A stretch of DNA of 27,060 bases, taken from an uncultured Prevotella sp. Lineage in GTDB: Bacteria > Bacteroidota > Bacteroidia > Bacteroidales > Bacteroidaceae. Made by a program: the position numbers and the translations under genes. The notes beneath the pieces are model-generated. The model had not been told where the DNA came from, did not search any database, and was given only the letters and a program-made list of their open reading frames with translations. The first letter of the stretch is position 1. Each line of letters starts with the position of its first letter. Where the stretch lies: positions 1-27,060 of the forward strand of contig CAMYZK010000003.1 of NCBI GenBank assembly GCA_947303825.1, written 5' to 3'. Shown piece after piece: positions 8,148 through 15,838 of this stretch.

Positions 8148-9356
8148 TTACCAAATACTTATCTCTGCCGAACCGAAGCAGCGGTGATGGCAGCAGTCAT
8201 AGACCACGCAGAACTGCCCCGGAGCCACGCCGTGTATGGGCTTTTCAGAGTGTACGATGTAAGCTCCCGTCTCTGGCTGCGTCTCCAGCCTGGCACAATA
8301 ATATTCGGGCGTATGCCGTATCTTTATCGTCACCTGGCAGTCATCTCCGGCAGGGGGCATCACGCCGTTAAGGCTGTGAAAGTGGCGTATGAGGAAATCT
8401 TGCCTGTAGGCAGTCTGCGGGTCGTAGCCGTGACTCACGTAGAGCACGTTAGCGTCAACATCTTTCTTCACCACAAACCAGGGGCCACCCCCCATTGCCA
8501 GGCCCTTGCGCTGCCCTATGGTGTGAAACCAGTGCCCCCTGTGAGTGCCTATCTTGCGTCCTGTCTCCAGCTCCACAATGTCGCCCTGCCGCTCGCCCAG
8601 GTATCGTCGCAGGTACTCATTGTAGTCTATCTTCCCCAGGAAGCAGATGCCCTGTGAGTCACGGCGGCGTGCACTCACCAGATGCTCACGCACGGCTATC
8701 TGCCTCACCTCGTCCTTCACATAATGGCCTATGGGGAAGATGGCTTTCTCCAGCTGCCACCCTTCTATCTGTGCCAGGAAGTCGGTCTGGTCCTTCACAG
8801 GGTCGGGAGCGGTGCAGAGCCATTTTATTTGACTATTTGACAATTTACTATTTGACGATTTTATTTGACTATTTGACAATTTACTATTTGACGATTCTAT
8901 TTGACTATTTGACAATTTACTATTCTCCCCATCATTCAGGTTCATCAGTTCCGTTTCCGTCTGGGCATAGTGTCCGGTAGCAATGAGGTCGTAGTCATGG
9001 CCTCGTTTCTCATTGAAGGCCCCAAACTTGATAAGGCGGTTGCACATCACGTCGGGGTTGGGTGTCAACCCCGCCCTTACCTTCTCCATAGTGTAACGAG
9101 TCACCTGCCCCCAGTATTCGCGGTGGCAGTCCACCACCTCCAGCTTGCAGCCATATCTGGCTGCCACAGCCGTAGCCATCTCCATGTCCTCCTCACTGGT
9201 GCAGTCCCATTCTTCCTGCTCTTCAGGACCAATCTTTATGTAGAAGCAGTCTGGTTGTAGCCCCCGGCTTACTAGTTCGTAGACCACCACCGAGCTGTCC
9301 ACACCACCCGAAAGCAGCACGGCTATACGCTTGTTTCTTATCTCATCGTAGTTCAT
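8148..9356 (-). CDS. mnmA: tRNA 2-thiouridylase MnmA, with an in-frame repeat insertion
   Basis: MnmA activates U34 of Lys, Glu and Gln tRNAs with ATP and transfers sulfur to give 2-thiouridine. Starting at 9356 (MNYDEIRNKRIAVLLSGGVD) it has 402 residues. The PP-loop SGGVDSS, the first catalytic cysteine in NPDVMCNRLIKFG (C105) and the second in SQGICFLG (C238) are present, followed by the C-terminal beta domains (HTIGQRKGL). Family members are usually about 350-380 residues; the excess is a low-complexity insert at about residues 145-178 made of a 12-residue repeat (SSNSKLSNSQIK) between ATGHYAQTE and TAPDPVKDQTDFL. The open frame extends to 9416, but a promoter -7 box lies just before 9356, so the longer start is rejected. 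It is upstream of the GT2 gene on the same strand. Confidence 0.94.
   Translation of the reverse strand: MNYDEIRNKRIAVLLSGGVDSSVVVYELVSRGLQPDCFYIKIGPEEQEEWDCTSEEDMEMATAVAARYGCKLEVVDCHREYWGQVTRYTMEKVRAGLTPNPDVMCNRLIKFGAFNEKRGHDYDLIATGHYAQTETELMNLNDGENSKLSNSQIESSNSKLSNSQIKSSNSKLSNSQIKWLCTAPDPVKDQTDFLAQIEGWQLEKAIFPIGHYVKDEVRQIAVREHLVSARRRDSQGICFLGKIDYNEYLRRYLGERQGDIVELETGRKIGTHRGHWFHTIGQRKGLAMGGGPWFVVKKDVDANVLYVSHGYDPQTAYRQDFLIRHFHSLNGVMPPAGDDCQVTIKIRHTPEYYCARLETQPETGAYIVHSEKPIHGVAPGQFCVVYDCCHHRCFGSAEISIW
8823..8924. repeat. 36-bp tandem repeat inside mnmA, 2.8 copies
   Basis: Units 8823-8858 and 8859-8894 are identical; a third unit of 30 bases at 8895-8924 has one difference. Each unit begins ttttatttgactatttgaca and is itself made of variants of atttgac. 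Because 36 is a multiple of 3, the repeat adds 12 residues per unit and keeps the frame. Confidence 0.95.
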
Positions 9357-9361
9357 TGGTG

Positions 9362-9392
9362 CAAAGGTACGCATAAGCGAGCGAAATGCAAA
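9362..9392 (-). promoter_or_regulatory. Promoter of mnmA; implies a leaderless or nearly leaderless mRNA
   Basis: Minus-strand TTTG (9389-9392), 19 bases, then TACCTTTG (9362-9369). The ATG at 9356 begins 6 bases after the -7 box, so transcription should start at or within a few bases of the start codon. Confidence 0.75.
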
Positions 9393-9413
9393 AGAAAAGA
9401 AGACTTTTCTTTT
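9390..9413. repeat. Inverted repeat over the mnmA -33 region
   Basis: The arms aaaagaaaag (9390-9399) and cttttctttt (9404-9413) are perfectly complementary over 10 bp around a 4-base loop. It overlaps the -33 element of mnmA, so it could be an operator. It could equally be a chance product of a purine-rich tract. Confidence 0.45.
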
Positions 9414-9556
9414 CATTTCCGAGCGAAAGTACCTTCGGCGAAGCCAAAGGTACGAAAAATTCGATTAAGCGAGAGCAGAAATAATACATTTTTCTGCCGA
9501 GCGTGAGAAATTTATCCAATATGCGAGCGAAGAACAAAAGAAATAACATTTTTTTC
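9414..9556. repeat. Intergenic GAGCGA-rich repeat region
   Basis: Between the divergent mnmA and permease promoters, short motifs recur: gagcgaa (9421 and 9532), aagcgagagcag, and ctgccgagcgtg (9494-9505). The last 12-mer recurs exactly at 13237-13248 and 14077-14088 inside the dehydrogenase gene. An 85-codon frame on the minus strand runs through this stretch but is low-complexity and has no protein-like motif, so I call no gene. Confidence 0.45.
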
Positions 9557-9587
9557 TTGGTATTGAATTTTATTTTCATTATCTTTG
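9557..9587 (+). promoter_or_regulatory. Promoter of the lactate operon
   Basis: TTG (9557-9559), 20 bases, then TATCTTTG (9580-9587), a good TAnnTTTG match. It is 31 bases before the permease ATG. No further promoter of this quality is seen before the dehydrogenase or porin genes. Confidence 0.65.
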
Positions 9588-9618
9588 TAGCCATAAACAT
9601 ACCTAAAACAATAAACCC

Positions 9619-11223
9619 ATGACTGCTCTAGTTTCTGTAATCCCCATCCTACTACTCATTGTACTGATGATGGGGTTCAAAGTGTCTGGCTACAAGAGTG
9701 CTATGATTACTCTTGCCGTAACAATCGCCCTAGCTCTGCTAGCCGTTCCTGCCATGGGCATCCTGCCGGAGAAATATGCCGAGGTATCCGTCTTTGGCAT
9801 AACCCTGTGGTCGGTCGTGGAAGGCCTGCTCAAGGCATGCTTCCCCATCATTATGATTATTATCTTTGCCATCTTCAGCTACAACATCCTCTGTGAGACG
9901 AAAGAGATAGAGACCATCAAGACGCAGTTCATCCAGATGACCTCGGACAAAGGTCTGCTGGTATTGCTGCTGACATGGGGCTTGGGTGGTGTGCTCGAAG
10001 GTATGGCAGGCTTTGGCACAGCTGTTGCCATCCCTGCTGCCATACTCATCAGCCTTGGCTTCAAGCCAATGTTCTCGGCTGTCATCTGTCTGGTGGCAAA
10101 CACGGTAGCGGTGGGGTTCGGTGCCGTGGGCTTGCCTGCCACAACGCTAGCCAACCAAGTTGCTGCCAGCGGTGTGGCATCGCCCGATGAACTTTGCGAG
10201 GTAGCTACATTCATCATCCTACAGCTCTCGCTGATGTTCTACATCACACCATTCCTCATCTTGATGATGACCGACCGCAAGAAGATACTGAAGAACATCA
10301 GCATAGCACTCTTCGTGGGTACTTTCTCCATCGTCGTACAGTTCTGCTGCGCTCACTTCATTGGTCCGGAGACACCAGCTATCCTCGGAAGTGTGGCTGC
10401 CATCTGTGCGATGCTGATATTCAACAAGCTGTTCATCAAGAAAGAAAACCCTGGCGACAAGGTAATTGTAGAGAAGAAGAAGTATGGTCTGGCAAAAACG
10501 CTGAAAGCATGGAGCGTGTATGGCCTTATTATCCTCTTCATTCTGATTTCAAGCAAGATTGTCCCGTCAGTGAACGAGCTGCTGGGCAGCACATTGGTCA
10601 CGAAGTTCGACCTGCCCGTCACTGGCAACACCTTTAAGTTTGGATGGCTGTCTAATGCTGGCCTGATGATTTTCCTCGGAGCCGTCATCGGCGGTATGAT
10701 ACAGGGCTTGAGCTTTGGCCGACTGATGAAACTGCTAGCAAAGACTACATTGAGCCTGCAGAAGACCGTCGTCACCATCTGCTGCCTTGTGGCTATGGCC
10801 ATGTTGATGAACAACACAGGCATGACAAACGACATTGCCAAGGGGCTGGTGCAACTTACAGGTTCCATTTTCCCGTTCTTTGCTCCCCTCATAGGCTCTA
10901 TTGGCACCTTCGTGACAGGCTCGGCCACCAATGCCAACATACTCTTCGGAAAGTTGCAGGCCACTGCCGCCAGCGACTTGGGACTGGTGAACCAGGGCAC
11001 GTTCTTTGGTGTCAGCGGCAATGAGACGAATTGGCTGGCCGCAGCCAACTGTGCCGGTTCTGAAGGTGGCAAGCTGCTCTCACCACAGAGCATCGCCATT
11101 GCCACCGCAGCATGTAACATGGAGGGACAAGACGGCGACATCATGCGAAAGACCATGCCCTTCGCCATCTTCTGGATTCTGATGAACGGACTGATGGTGT
11201 TCCTCGGCCTGCATGTGTTCTGA
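9619..11223 (+). CDS. lctP: Lactate permease, LctP family
   Basis: A 534-residue inner-membrane protein with about a dozen hydrophobic segments, the usual length for LctP/LldP proton-lactate symporters. Recognisable family stretches are GGVLEGMAGFGTAVAIPAA (about 123-141), TGMTNDIAKGLVQLTG near the middle of the second half, and SGNETNWLAAANCAGSEGGK (about 468-487). It imports lactate (or glycolate) with protons. It is the first gene of a plus-strand operon with an FAD/FeS dehydrogenase and a porin, which supports lactate as substrate. Promoter evidence is at 9557-9587. The start at 9619 follows an AT-rich leader with no strong ribosome binding site. Confidence 0.93.
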   Translation: MTALVSVIPILLLIVLMMGFKVSGYKSAMITLAVTIALALLAVPAMGILPEKYAEVSVFGITLWSVVEGLLKACFPIIMIIIFAIFSYNILCETKEIETIKTQFIQMTSDKGLLVLLLTWGLGGVLEGMAGFGTAVAIPAAILISLGFKPMFSAVICLVANTVAVGFGAVGLPATTLANQVAASGVASPDELCEVATFIILQLSLMFYITPFLILMMTDRKKILKNISIALFVGTFSIVVQFCCAHFIGPETPAILGSVAAICAMLIFNKLFIKKENPGDKVIVEKKKYGLAKTLKAWSVYGLIILFILISSKIVPSVNELLGSTLVTKFDLPVTGNTFKFGWLSNAGLMIFLGAVIGGMIQGLSFGRLMKLLAKTTLSLQKTVVTICCLVAMAMLMNNTGMTNDIAKGLVQLTGSIFPFFAPLIGSIGTFVTGSATNANILFGKLQATAASDLGLVNQGTFFGVSGNETNWLAAANCAGSEGGKLLSPQSIAIATAACNMEGQDGDIMRKTMPFAIFWILMNGLMVFLGLHVF

Positions 11224-11228
11224 GTTAA

Positions 11229-11280
11229 GAGTTCTTCGCTAACGAAGCGGCAGAGCCGAGCGAAGAGTTAAGAGTTAAGA
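11229..11280. repeat. Dispersed GC-rich repeat between the permease and dehydrogenase genes
   Basis: The stretch contains a small hairpin cttcgctaacgaag, then gcggcagagccgagc (11247-11261; reverse complement of 941-955), and is flanked by direct repeats of gttaagagtt on both sides. The flanking repeats could be a target duplication or simple-sequence expansion. The stem is too weak to be a convincing terminator. Confidence 0.6.
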
Positions 11281-11300
11281 ATAAAGAATTATTTCGCAGT

Positions 11301-14300
11301 ATGATAAACAAAGAATTCTTGTCCGGGCTCAGACAGGTGATGCCGTCTGACCGTATCTATACCGACGAGCTGCGCACTCTGGGATGGGGAACCGATGCCA
11401 GCTTCTATCGTCAGATTCCCCAAGTGGTAATCCGCAGCGATGGCGAGGAGGAAATATCACGCATCGTGAGCCTCTGCCGCAAATACAAGCTGCCATTTAC
11501 TTTCCGTGCTGCCGGCACCTCGCTCTCAGGACAGAGCTGCACGGACAGTGTGCTCATCGTGGCTGGAAAACATTGGGAGAAATATAGTATAGAGTGTAAA
11601 ACTGAGACTGTAGACTCTGAACTAAGAATAAAGCTCCAGCCTGGCATCGTAGGTGCCCGAGTCAATCAGATACTGAAGCCTTATGGCCGTGTGTTCCCTC
11701 CCGACCCCGCGTCGATCGGTTCTGCCATGGTGGGAGGAATAGTGGTTAATAATGCTTCTGGCATGAACTGCGGTGTGCATGCCAACAGCGACCGTATGCT
11801 CATCAGCGCCCGTCTTATCCTGACCGATGGCACTGTACTTGATACTGGCGATGAAGCCAGCCGAGAAGCATTCAGAAAAAGCCATCCGGAGTTTATCAGG
11901 AAGATTGAGGCGTTGCGCGACCGCGTGAGAGCCGATAAAGAGTTGGCCGACCGCATCAGTAAGAAGTACAGCATCAAGAATGTAACGGGGTTGAATCTGC
12001 GTCCGTTAGTGGCCTACGATGACCCCTTCGACATCATTGCTCATAGCATCGTAGGGTCAGAGGGTACGCTTGCCTTCCTCTCCGAGGTGACGATGAAGAC
12101 TCTCTGTGACTATCCTTTCAAGGCATCGGCAATGGTCTACTTTATGACGATGAAGGAAAGTTGCGAGGCAGTGGTAGCAATGAAATGTCTGAAGGCCGGC
12201 CATGAAGACTTGGCCATGAGTGCCGAGCAGTTGATGGTGAAGAGTGCCGAGATGCTCGACTACAAGTCACTGAGTAGTGTAGACGACCCCGTATTCCTTA
12301 AATACAAAAAAGATGTTGATGCTGGGCGCATCGAGGGTGTTGCCCCAGGCGACTACCATAACCTGACGGCTATCCTCACCGAGACGAAAGCCGTGACGCA
12401 CGAGCAGTTGTTAGAGAAGATAACGAAGATTAAGGAGTGCTTGGGACAATTCAGACTGTATATCCCTGCTGAGTTCACAGAAGACCCTGCGATCTATGGA
12501 AAGTACTGGGCCATCCGCAGCGGCATCTTCCCCAGCGTAGGTGGCACGCGACCTGTGGGCACTAGTTGTCTCATTGAGGATGTAGCATTCCCCATAGAGT
12601 CCCTGCCCGAAGCAACAGTGAAGCTGCAGAAGCTCATCGCAGAACACGGCTACGACGATGCCTGCATCTATGGCCATGCCTTTGAGGGAAATTACCACTT
12701 CATACTGAACCAGAGCTTTGCCGACGAGCACGAGGTGGCACGCTATGCCAAGATGATGCGCGACGTGGCAAAGCTTGTGGTCGAGGGGTACGATGGTTCG
12801 CTGAAGGCCGAACACGGAACAGGACGCAACATGGCGCCCTTCGTAAGATACGAATGGGGCGACAAGGCATACAAGGCGATGAAGGAGTTGAAAGCTATCT
12901 TCGACCCCGACGGTTTGCTGAACCAAGGCGTCATATTCAACGACGACCCCGACTGCTTCATAAAATGCCTAAAGCCGCTGCCCGTGCTCGACTTCGACTT
13001 TGACAACATTCCCGATGGTGGACACTACCTGATGGACCCGTCGCTCTCTACTGCCAAGGAGACCATTGAGCAGGTAAAGCGTGCTAACAAATGCATCGAA
13101 TGCGGATTTTGCGAGGTAAACTGTATGTCGTGCGGTCTCACACTCTCATCAAGAATGCGCATTGCCGTACAGCGAGAAATACGCGCCCTAGAGGCAACTG
13201 CCAGAGTGTCCGTCGGTTCTCCCGACGGAACAGCCGCTGCCGAGCGTGCCTCCACACTGAAGAAACAGTATAAGTACTACGGCGACCAGACCTGTGCCAC
13301 CGACGGGCTCTGCTCCACTTCGTGTCCGATGAAAATCAACACGGGCGAGCTGACTCACCTCATACGGCAGATGGACATGAACAACTCAAAGATGGGTTAT
13401 CGTATCGGCGAGTTTGCAGCCAACCACATGGCCGGCATCAAGAGCAGCCTGCGCGTAGTGCTCGACGTGGCACACCTCGGCCACGTCACCCTCGGCCCGA
13501 AGCTGATGACCGGCATTGCCAAGGGCATGAACAAGATGGGGCTGCCCCTCTGGACAACGGCGATGCCCAAGAAGAAACGCCAGCCTAAGCCAACAGACCT
13601 CACACAGTTTATCATCGAAAGAAGCCTCACCCCCAGCCCCTCTCCAAAGGGCGAGGGGAGTAATTACTCTCAAGACGGAATTGCTGCGGAAAAGGTAACC
13701 ACTCCCCTCCCCCCTGCGGGAGGGGTCGGGGGTGGGTCTAAAGTAGTATACTTCCCCAGCTGCATCAATCAGACAATGGGCCAGTCCAGACATGGCGGCA
13801 AGAAGCACGACCTGGTAGATGAAATAATCCAGCTGATGGCAAAAGCTGGCTACGAGGTCATCTTCCCCGAAGGAATGAAACGTATGTGCTGCGGACAGAT
13901 ATGGGAGTCGAAGGGCATGCTCGACATTGCCGACCGCAAGAGTGCCGAGCTGGAGGCAGCTCTGTGGAAAGCCTCAGAAGAGGGCAAGTACCCCGTGCTG
14001 TGTGCCCAGAGTCCCTGTCTGCATCGCATGAAGAAGGTGATGGGCAAGCAAGAGCAGAACGATGCTAGTATCGGTTCTGCCGAGCGTGAAGAAGCTCGCC
14101 CTGAGGGCAAAGTTATGCACAAGATGCAACTCTACGAGCCTGCAGAGTTTATCATGAAGTTTCTTGTGCCACGACTGGACTTCCACCCGACAGACAAGCA
14201 TATCGCCCTGCACCTCACCTGTTCCACCCGCCTGATGGGAGTAGACAAAGACATGATAGCACTCGCCAAGCTATGCTCAACCAATGTCTTCCTGCCCGAA

Positions 14301-14522
14301 GGGGTAGGATGCTGCGGCTTTGCCGGCGACAGGGGATTCACCTTCCCCGAGGTCAACCGCTACGGCCTGCGCAAGCTGCGTCCTCAGATTGAGTCCAACC
14401 ACATTGAGGTGGGCTACTCTAACAGCCGCACATGCGAGATTGGCCTTGAGTCGAACACCGGCATAACCTACATGAGCATCGTCTATCTCGTAAACGAATG
14501 CACGACGGCTCGTAAACCCTAA
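11301..14522 (+). CDS. FAD- and iron-sulfur-containing dehydrogenase, probably D-lactate dehydrogenase
   Basis: A 1073-residue protein with an FAD-binding domain of the vanillyl-alcohol oxidase type (about 30-220; RAAGTSLSGQSC, PPDPASIGSAMVGGIVVNNA), the FAD-oxidase C-terminal domain (about 260-560; AEHGTGRNMAPF), a ferredoxin-like domain with C598, C601, C604, C608 and C665, C671, C675, and two cysteine-rich CCG domains (MCCGQIWESKG, VGCCGFAGDRGF). Such proteins oxidise D-lactate or D-2-hydroxy acids and pass electrons through Fe-S clusters, probably to quinone. The permease and porin neighbours favour lactate; D-2-hydroxyglutarate is an alternative. It is longer than the roughly 930-1020 residues usual for the family. 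The excess includes an in-frame palindromic element (13626-13738) and smaller repeat-derived stretches near 13210-13250 and 14065-14100. Confidence 0.88.
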   Translation: MINKEFLSGLRQVMPSDRIYTDELRTLGWGTDASFYRQIPQVVIRSDGEEEISRIVSLCRKYKLPFTFRAAGTSLSGQSCTDSVLIVAGKHWEKYSIECKTETVDSELRIKLQPGIVGARVNQILKPYGRVFPPDPASIGSAMVGGIVVNNASGMNCGVHANSDRMLISARLILTDGTVLDTGDEASREAFRKSHPEFIRKIEALRDRVRADKELADRISKKYSIKNVTGLNLRPLVAYDDPFDIIAHSIVGSEGTLAFLSEVTMKTLCDYPFKASAMVYFMTMKESCEAVVAMKCLKAGHEDLAMSAEQLMVKSAEMLDYKSLSSVDDPVFLKYKKDVDAGRIEGVAPGDYHNLTAILTETKAVTHEQLLEKITKIKECLGQFRLYIPAEFTEDPAIYGKYWAIRSGIFPSVGGTRPVGTSCLIEDVAFPIESLPEATVKLQKLIAEHGYDDACIYGHAFEGNYHFILNQSFADEHEVARYAKMMRDVAKLVVEGYDGSLKAEHGTGRNMAPFVRYEWGDKAYKAMKELKAIFDPDGLLNQGVIFNDDPDCFIKCLKPLPVLDFDFDNIPDGGHYLMDPSLSTAKETIEQVKRANKCIECGFCEVNCMSCGLTLSSRMRIAVQREIRALEATARVSVGSPDGTAAAERASTLKKQYKYYGDQTCATDGLCSTSCPMKINTGELTHLIRQMDMNNSKMGYRIGEFAANHMAGIKSSLRVVLDVAHLGHVTLGPKLMTGIAKGMNKMGLPLWTTAMPKKKRQPKPTDLTQFIIERSLTPSPSPKGEGSNYSQDGIAAEKVTTPLPPAGGVGGGSKVVYFPSCINQTMGQSRHGGKKHDLVDEIIQLMAKAGYEVIFPEGMKRMCCGQIWESKGMLDIADRKSAELEAALWKASEEGKYPVLCAQSPCLHRMKKVMGKQEQNDASIGSAEREEARPEGKVMHKMQLYEPAEFIMKFLVPRLDFHPTDKHIALHLTCSTRLMGVDKDMIALAKLCSTNVFLPEGVGCCGFAGDRGFTFPEVNRYGLRKLRPQIESNHIEVGYSNSRTCEIGLESNTGITYMSIVYLVNECTTARKP
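13209..13248. repeat. Small hairpin plus GCCGAGCG repeat inside the dehydrogenase gene
   Basis: An 8-bp stem (TCCGTCGG ... CCGACGGA, 13209-13229) with a TTCTC loop is followed by ctgccgagcgtg (13237-13248). The encoded SVGSPDGTAAAERA lies between the two halves of the ferredoxin domain, where related proteins as I recall have a shorter linker. Confidence 0.5.
13626..13738. repeat. 113-bp inverted-repeat element inserted in frame in the dehydrogenase gene
   Basis: Two outer arms of about 36 bp, 13626-13660 (ctcacccccagcccctctcc...) and 13702-13738 (...aggggtcgggggtgggt), are imperfect inverted copies of each other. Each arm also folds on itself (CCCCTCTCC with GGGCGAGGGG; CCCTCCCCCC with GGGAGGGG). 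About 41 bases lie between them. The element is read through as LTPSPSPKGEG ... TPLPPAGGVGGGS (about residues 776-813), joining the ferredoxin domain to the first CCG domain. Similar LTPSPSPKGEG strings are familiar from other Bacteroidota as palindromic genomic repeats (from memory). Confidence 0.9.
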
Positions 14523-14534
14523 AACAATTGTAAC

Positions 14535-15563
14535 ATGAAGAAACTATTAACCGTGGCCTTTATGGCCATCGCATTGACAGCCAATGCACAAGAGAAAACT
14601 TCCAAACTCTTGAACAACATCAAGTTCAGCGGCTACGGCATGCTGCAGTATCAGTCCGAGGATAAAGAAGGCGGTGAGCACAACGAGTTCAACCTACGTC
14701 TGATGCGCCTTATCTTCGATGGGAAGATAGGCGACTTCGACTGGCGAGTACAGGGACAGGGCACCAATGCCAAGGGTCCTGGCGAACCTACCTTCCAACT
14801 TGTCGACCTTTATGCCGAGTGGGTCAGACACAAGGAGGCCCGTATCAGGGTGGGACAGTTTAAGCGTGCCTTCACCTTCGAGAACCCCACCCACCCCATC
14901 ACCCAGGGATGGTATTCTTACGCCAATGTCATCAATGCCCTGTCGGGCTTCGGCGACCGCACGGGCGAGAAGTCGAGCGGCGGGCGCGACATAGGCATAC
15001 AGCTACAGGGTGACCTCTTCCCCAATGCAGATGGCCGCCGACTGCTTCACTATCAGGTAGGTGTATACAATGGCGAAGGCATCAACACCAAGGACAAGGA
15101 TCAGCGCAAAGACGTTATCGGCGGCCTATGGGTGATGCCCGTCAAGGGCGTACGCATTGGTGCCTTTGGCTGGACAGGCAGCCGTGCCGATGTAGGTGGC
15201 AAGAACCGCTATGCCCTCTCTGCGGAGTACGACAAGGACGAATTCACCTTCCGCACCGAATACCTGCACAGCCAGGGCATGGGTGCCGACCCGACGCTAG
15301 GCGACAAGGCCGATGGCTGGTATGTCTTCGGCATCGTGCCGGTGGTGAAGAGCAAGCCGCATGCCAAAGCCCGATACCAGTGCTACCGCAAGGCCAAGGA
15401 ATGGAGCTCATCGAAGACGATGTACGAGGTGGGCATGAACTATTATTTCTCCAAGAACATGCAGCTCAATCTGGAGTATGCCCGAGTCAACGACCGCAGC
15501 ATTGCCAACCCCGACAAGCACAACTACAACTTCATAGACGCAGAGCTAGACTTCCGCTTCTAA
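14535..15563 (+). CDS. OprO/OprP-type outer-membrane porin
   Basis: A 342-residue protein with a signal peptide (MKKLLTVAFMAIALTANAQ, cut after about residue 18). A beta-barrel pattern follows: short alternating amphipathic strands, many aromatic residues at strand ends, and a C-terminal phenylalanine (AELDFRF). The start of the mature part (NNIKFSGYGMLQYQ) and RIRVGQFKRAFTFEN resemble the OprO/OprP (phosphate-selective porin) family, which in Bacteroidales is widespread and not limited to phosphate. It begins 12 bases after the dehydrogenase stop, so it belongs to the lactate operon. An outer-membrane path for lactate is the natural inference from context. A terminator candidate follows at 15684-15718. 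Confidence 0.82.
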   Translation: MKKLLTVAFMAIALTANAQEKTSKLLNNIKFSGYGMLQYQSEDKEGGEHNEFNLRLMRLIFDGKIGDFDWRVQGQGTNAKGPGEPTFQLVDLYAEWVRHKEARIRVGQFKRAFTFENPTHPITQGWYSYANVINALSGFGDRTGEKSSGGRDIGIQLQGDLFPNADGRRLLHYQVGVYNGEGINTKDKDQRKDVIGGLWVMPVKGVRIGAFGWTGSRADVGGKNRYALSAEYDKDEFTFRTEYLHSQGMGADPTLGDKADGWYVFGIVPVVKSKPHAKARYQCYRKAKEWSSSKTMYEVGMNYYFSKNMQLNLEYARVNDRSIANPDKHNYNFIDAELDFRF

Positions 15564-15683
15564 GCTCACCTGGGCCAGGAAAAGAACATTATTCGGTTCA
15601 GTAGCAAAACCGTGATGGCAGCATTCATTTACTTGTAGGGACATATTCTTATATTTGTCTGCAAGCGTAGAAGTTACTAAATA

Positions 15684-15718
15684 AAGAGGTGAACACCATT
15701 TTCTGATGTTCACCTCTT
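15684..15718. terminator. Likely (bidirectional) terminator after the lactate operon
   Basis: A perfect 12-bp stem, aagaggtgaaca (15684-15695) with tgttcacctctt (15707-15718), around an 11-base loop, lies about 120 bases after the porin stop and in the convergent gap with the pectinesterase gene. The downstream T-tract is weak on both strands, so it may need a factor. Confidence 0.7.
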
Positions 15719-15746
15719 ACCATTTTGGTGTTGTTGATGGTGGTTT

Positions 15747-15838
15747 ACTTAACCACGACCTTAAGCTAAAGCTTGAGCTCGCTCACGTTCGATAAGGCAT
15801 GAGCGAGCTCTGCTTTATTCTCACTTAACCACGACCTT
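15747..15838. repeat. Duplicated 3' end of the pectinesterase gene flanking a palindrome
   Basis: The 16-mer acttaaccacgacctt occurs at 15747-15762 and 15823-15838. The second copy encodes the last residues KVVVK plus a base of the TGA stop; the first copy, downstream of the gene, would encode KVVVK then TAA. Between them is an 11-bp inverted repeat, gagctcgctca (15775-15785) and tgagcgagctc (15800-15810), with a partial outer extension (aaagc/gcttt). Confidence 0.85.

Noticed and set aside
8823..8924. Possible CRISPR array from 36-bp repeats
   Set aside because: The units are directly adjacent with no spacers and lie in frame inside mnmA, so this is a tandem repeat.
9343..9600. An 85-codon minus-strand ORF upstream of mnmA
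   Set aside because: It overlaps two promoters and repeat sequence, is low in complexity, and has no homology-like motif.
10353..11168. A 271-codon minus-strand frame
   Set aside because: It is antisense to the lactate permease, whose membrane pattern and family motifs are clear; no recognisable protein in this frame.
15775..15810. 11-bp palindrome after the pectinesterase gene as an intrinsic terminator
   Set aside because: There is no T-run after it on the minus strand and it is bracketed by the duplicated gene end, so I list it as part of a repeat; a termination role remains possible.
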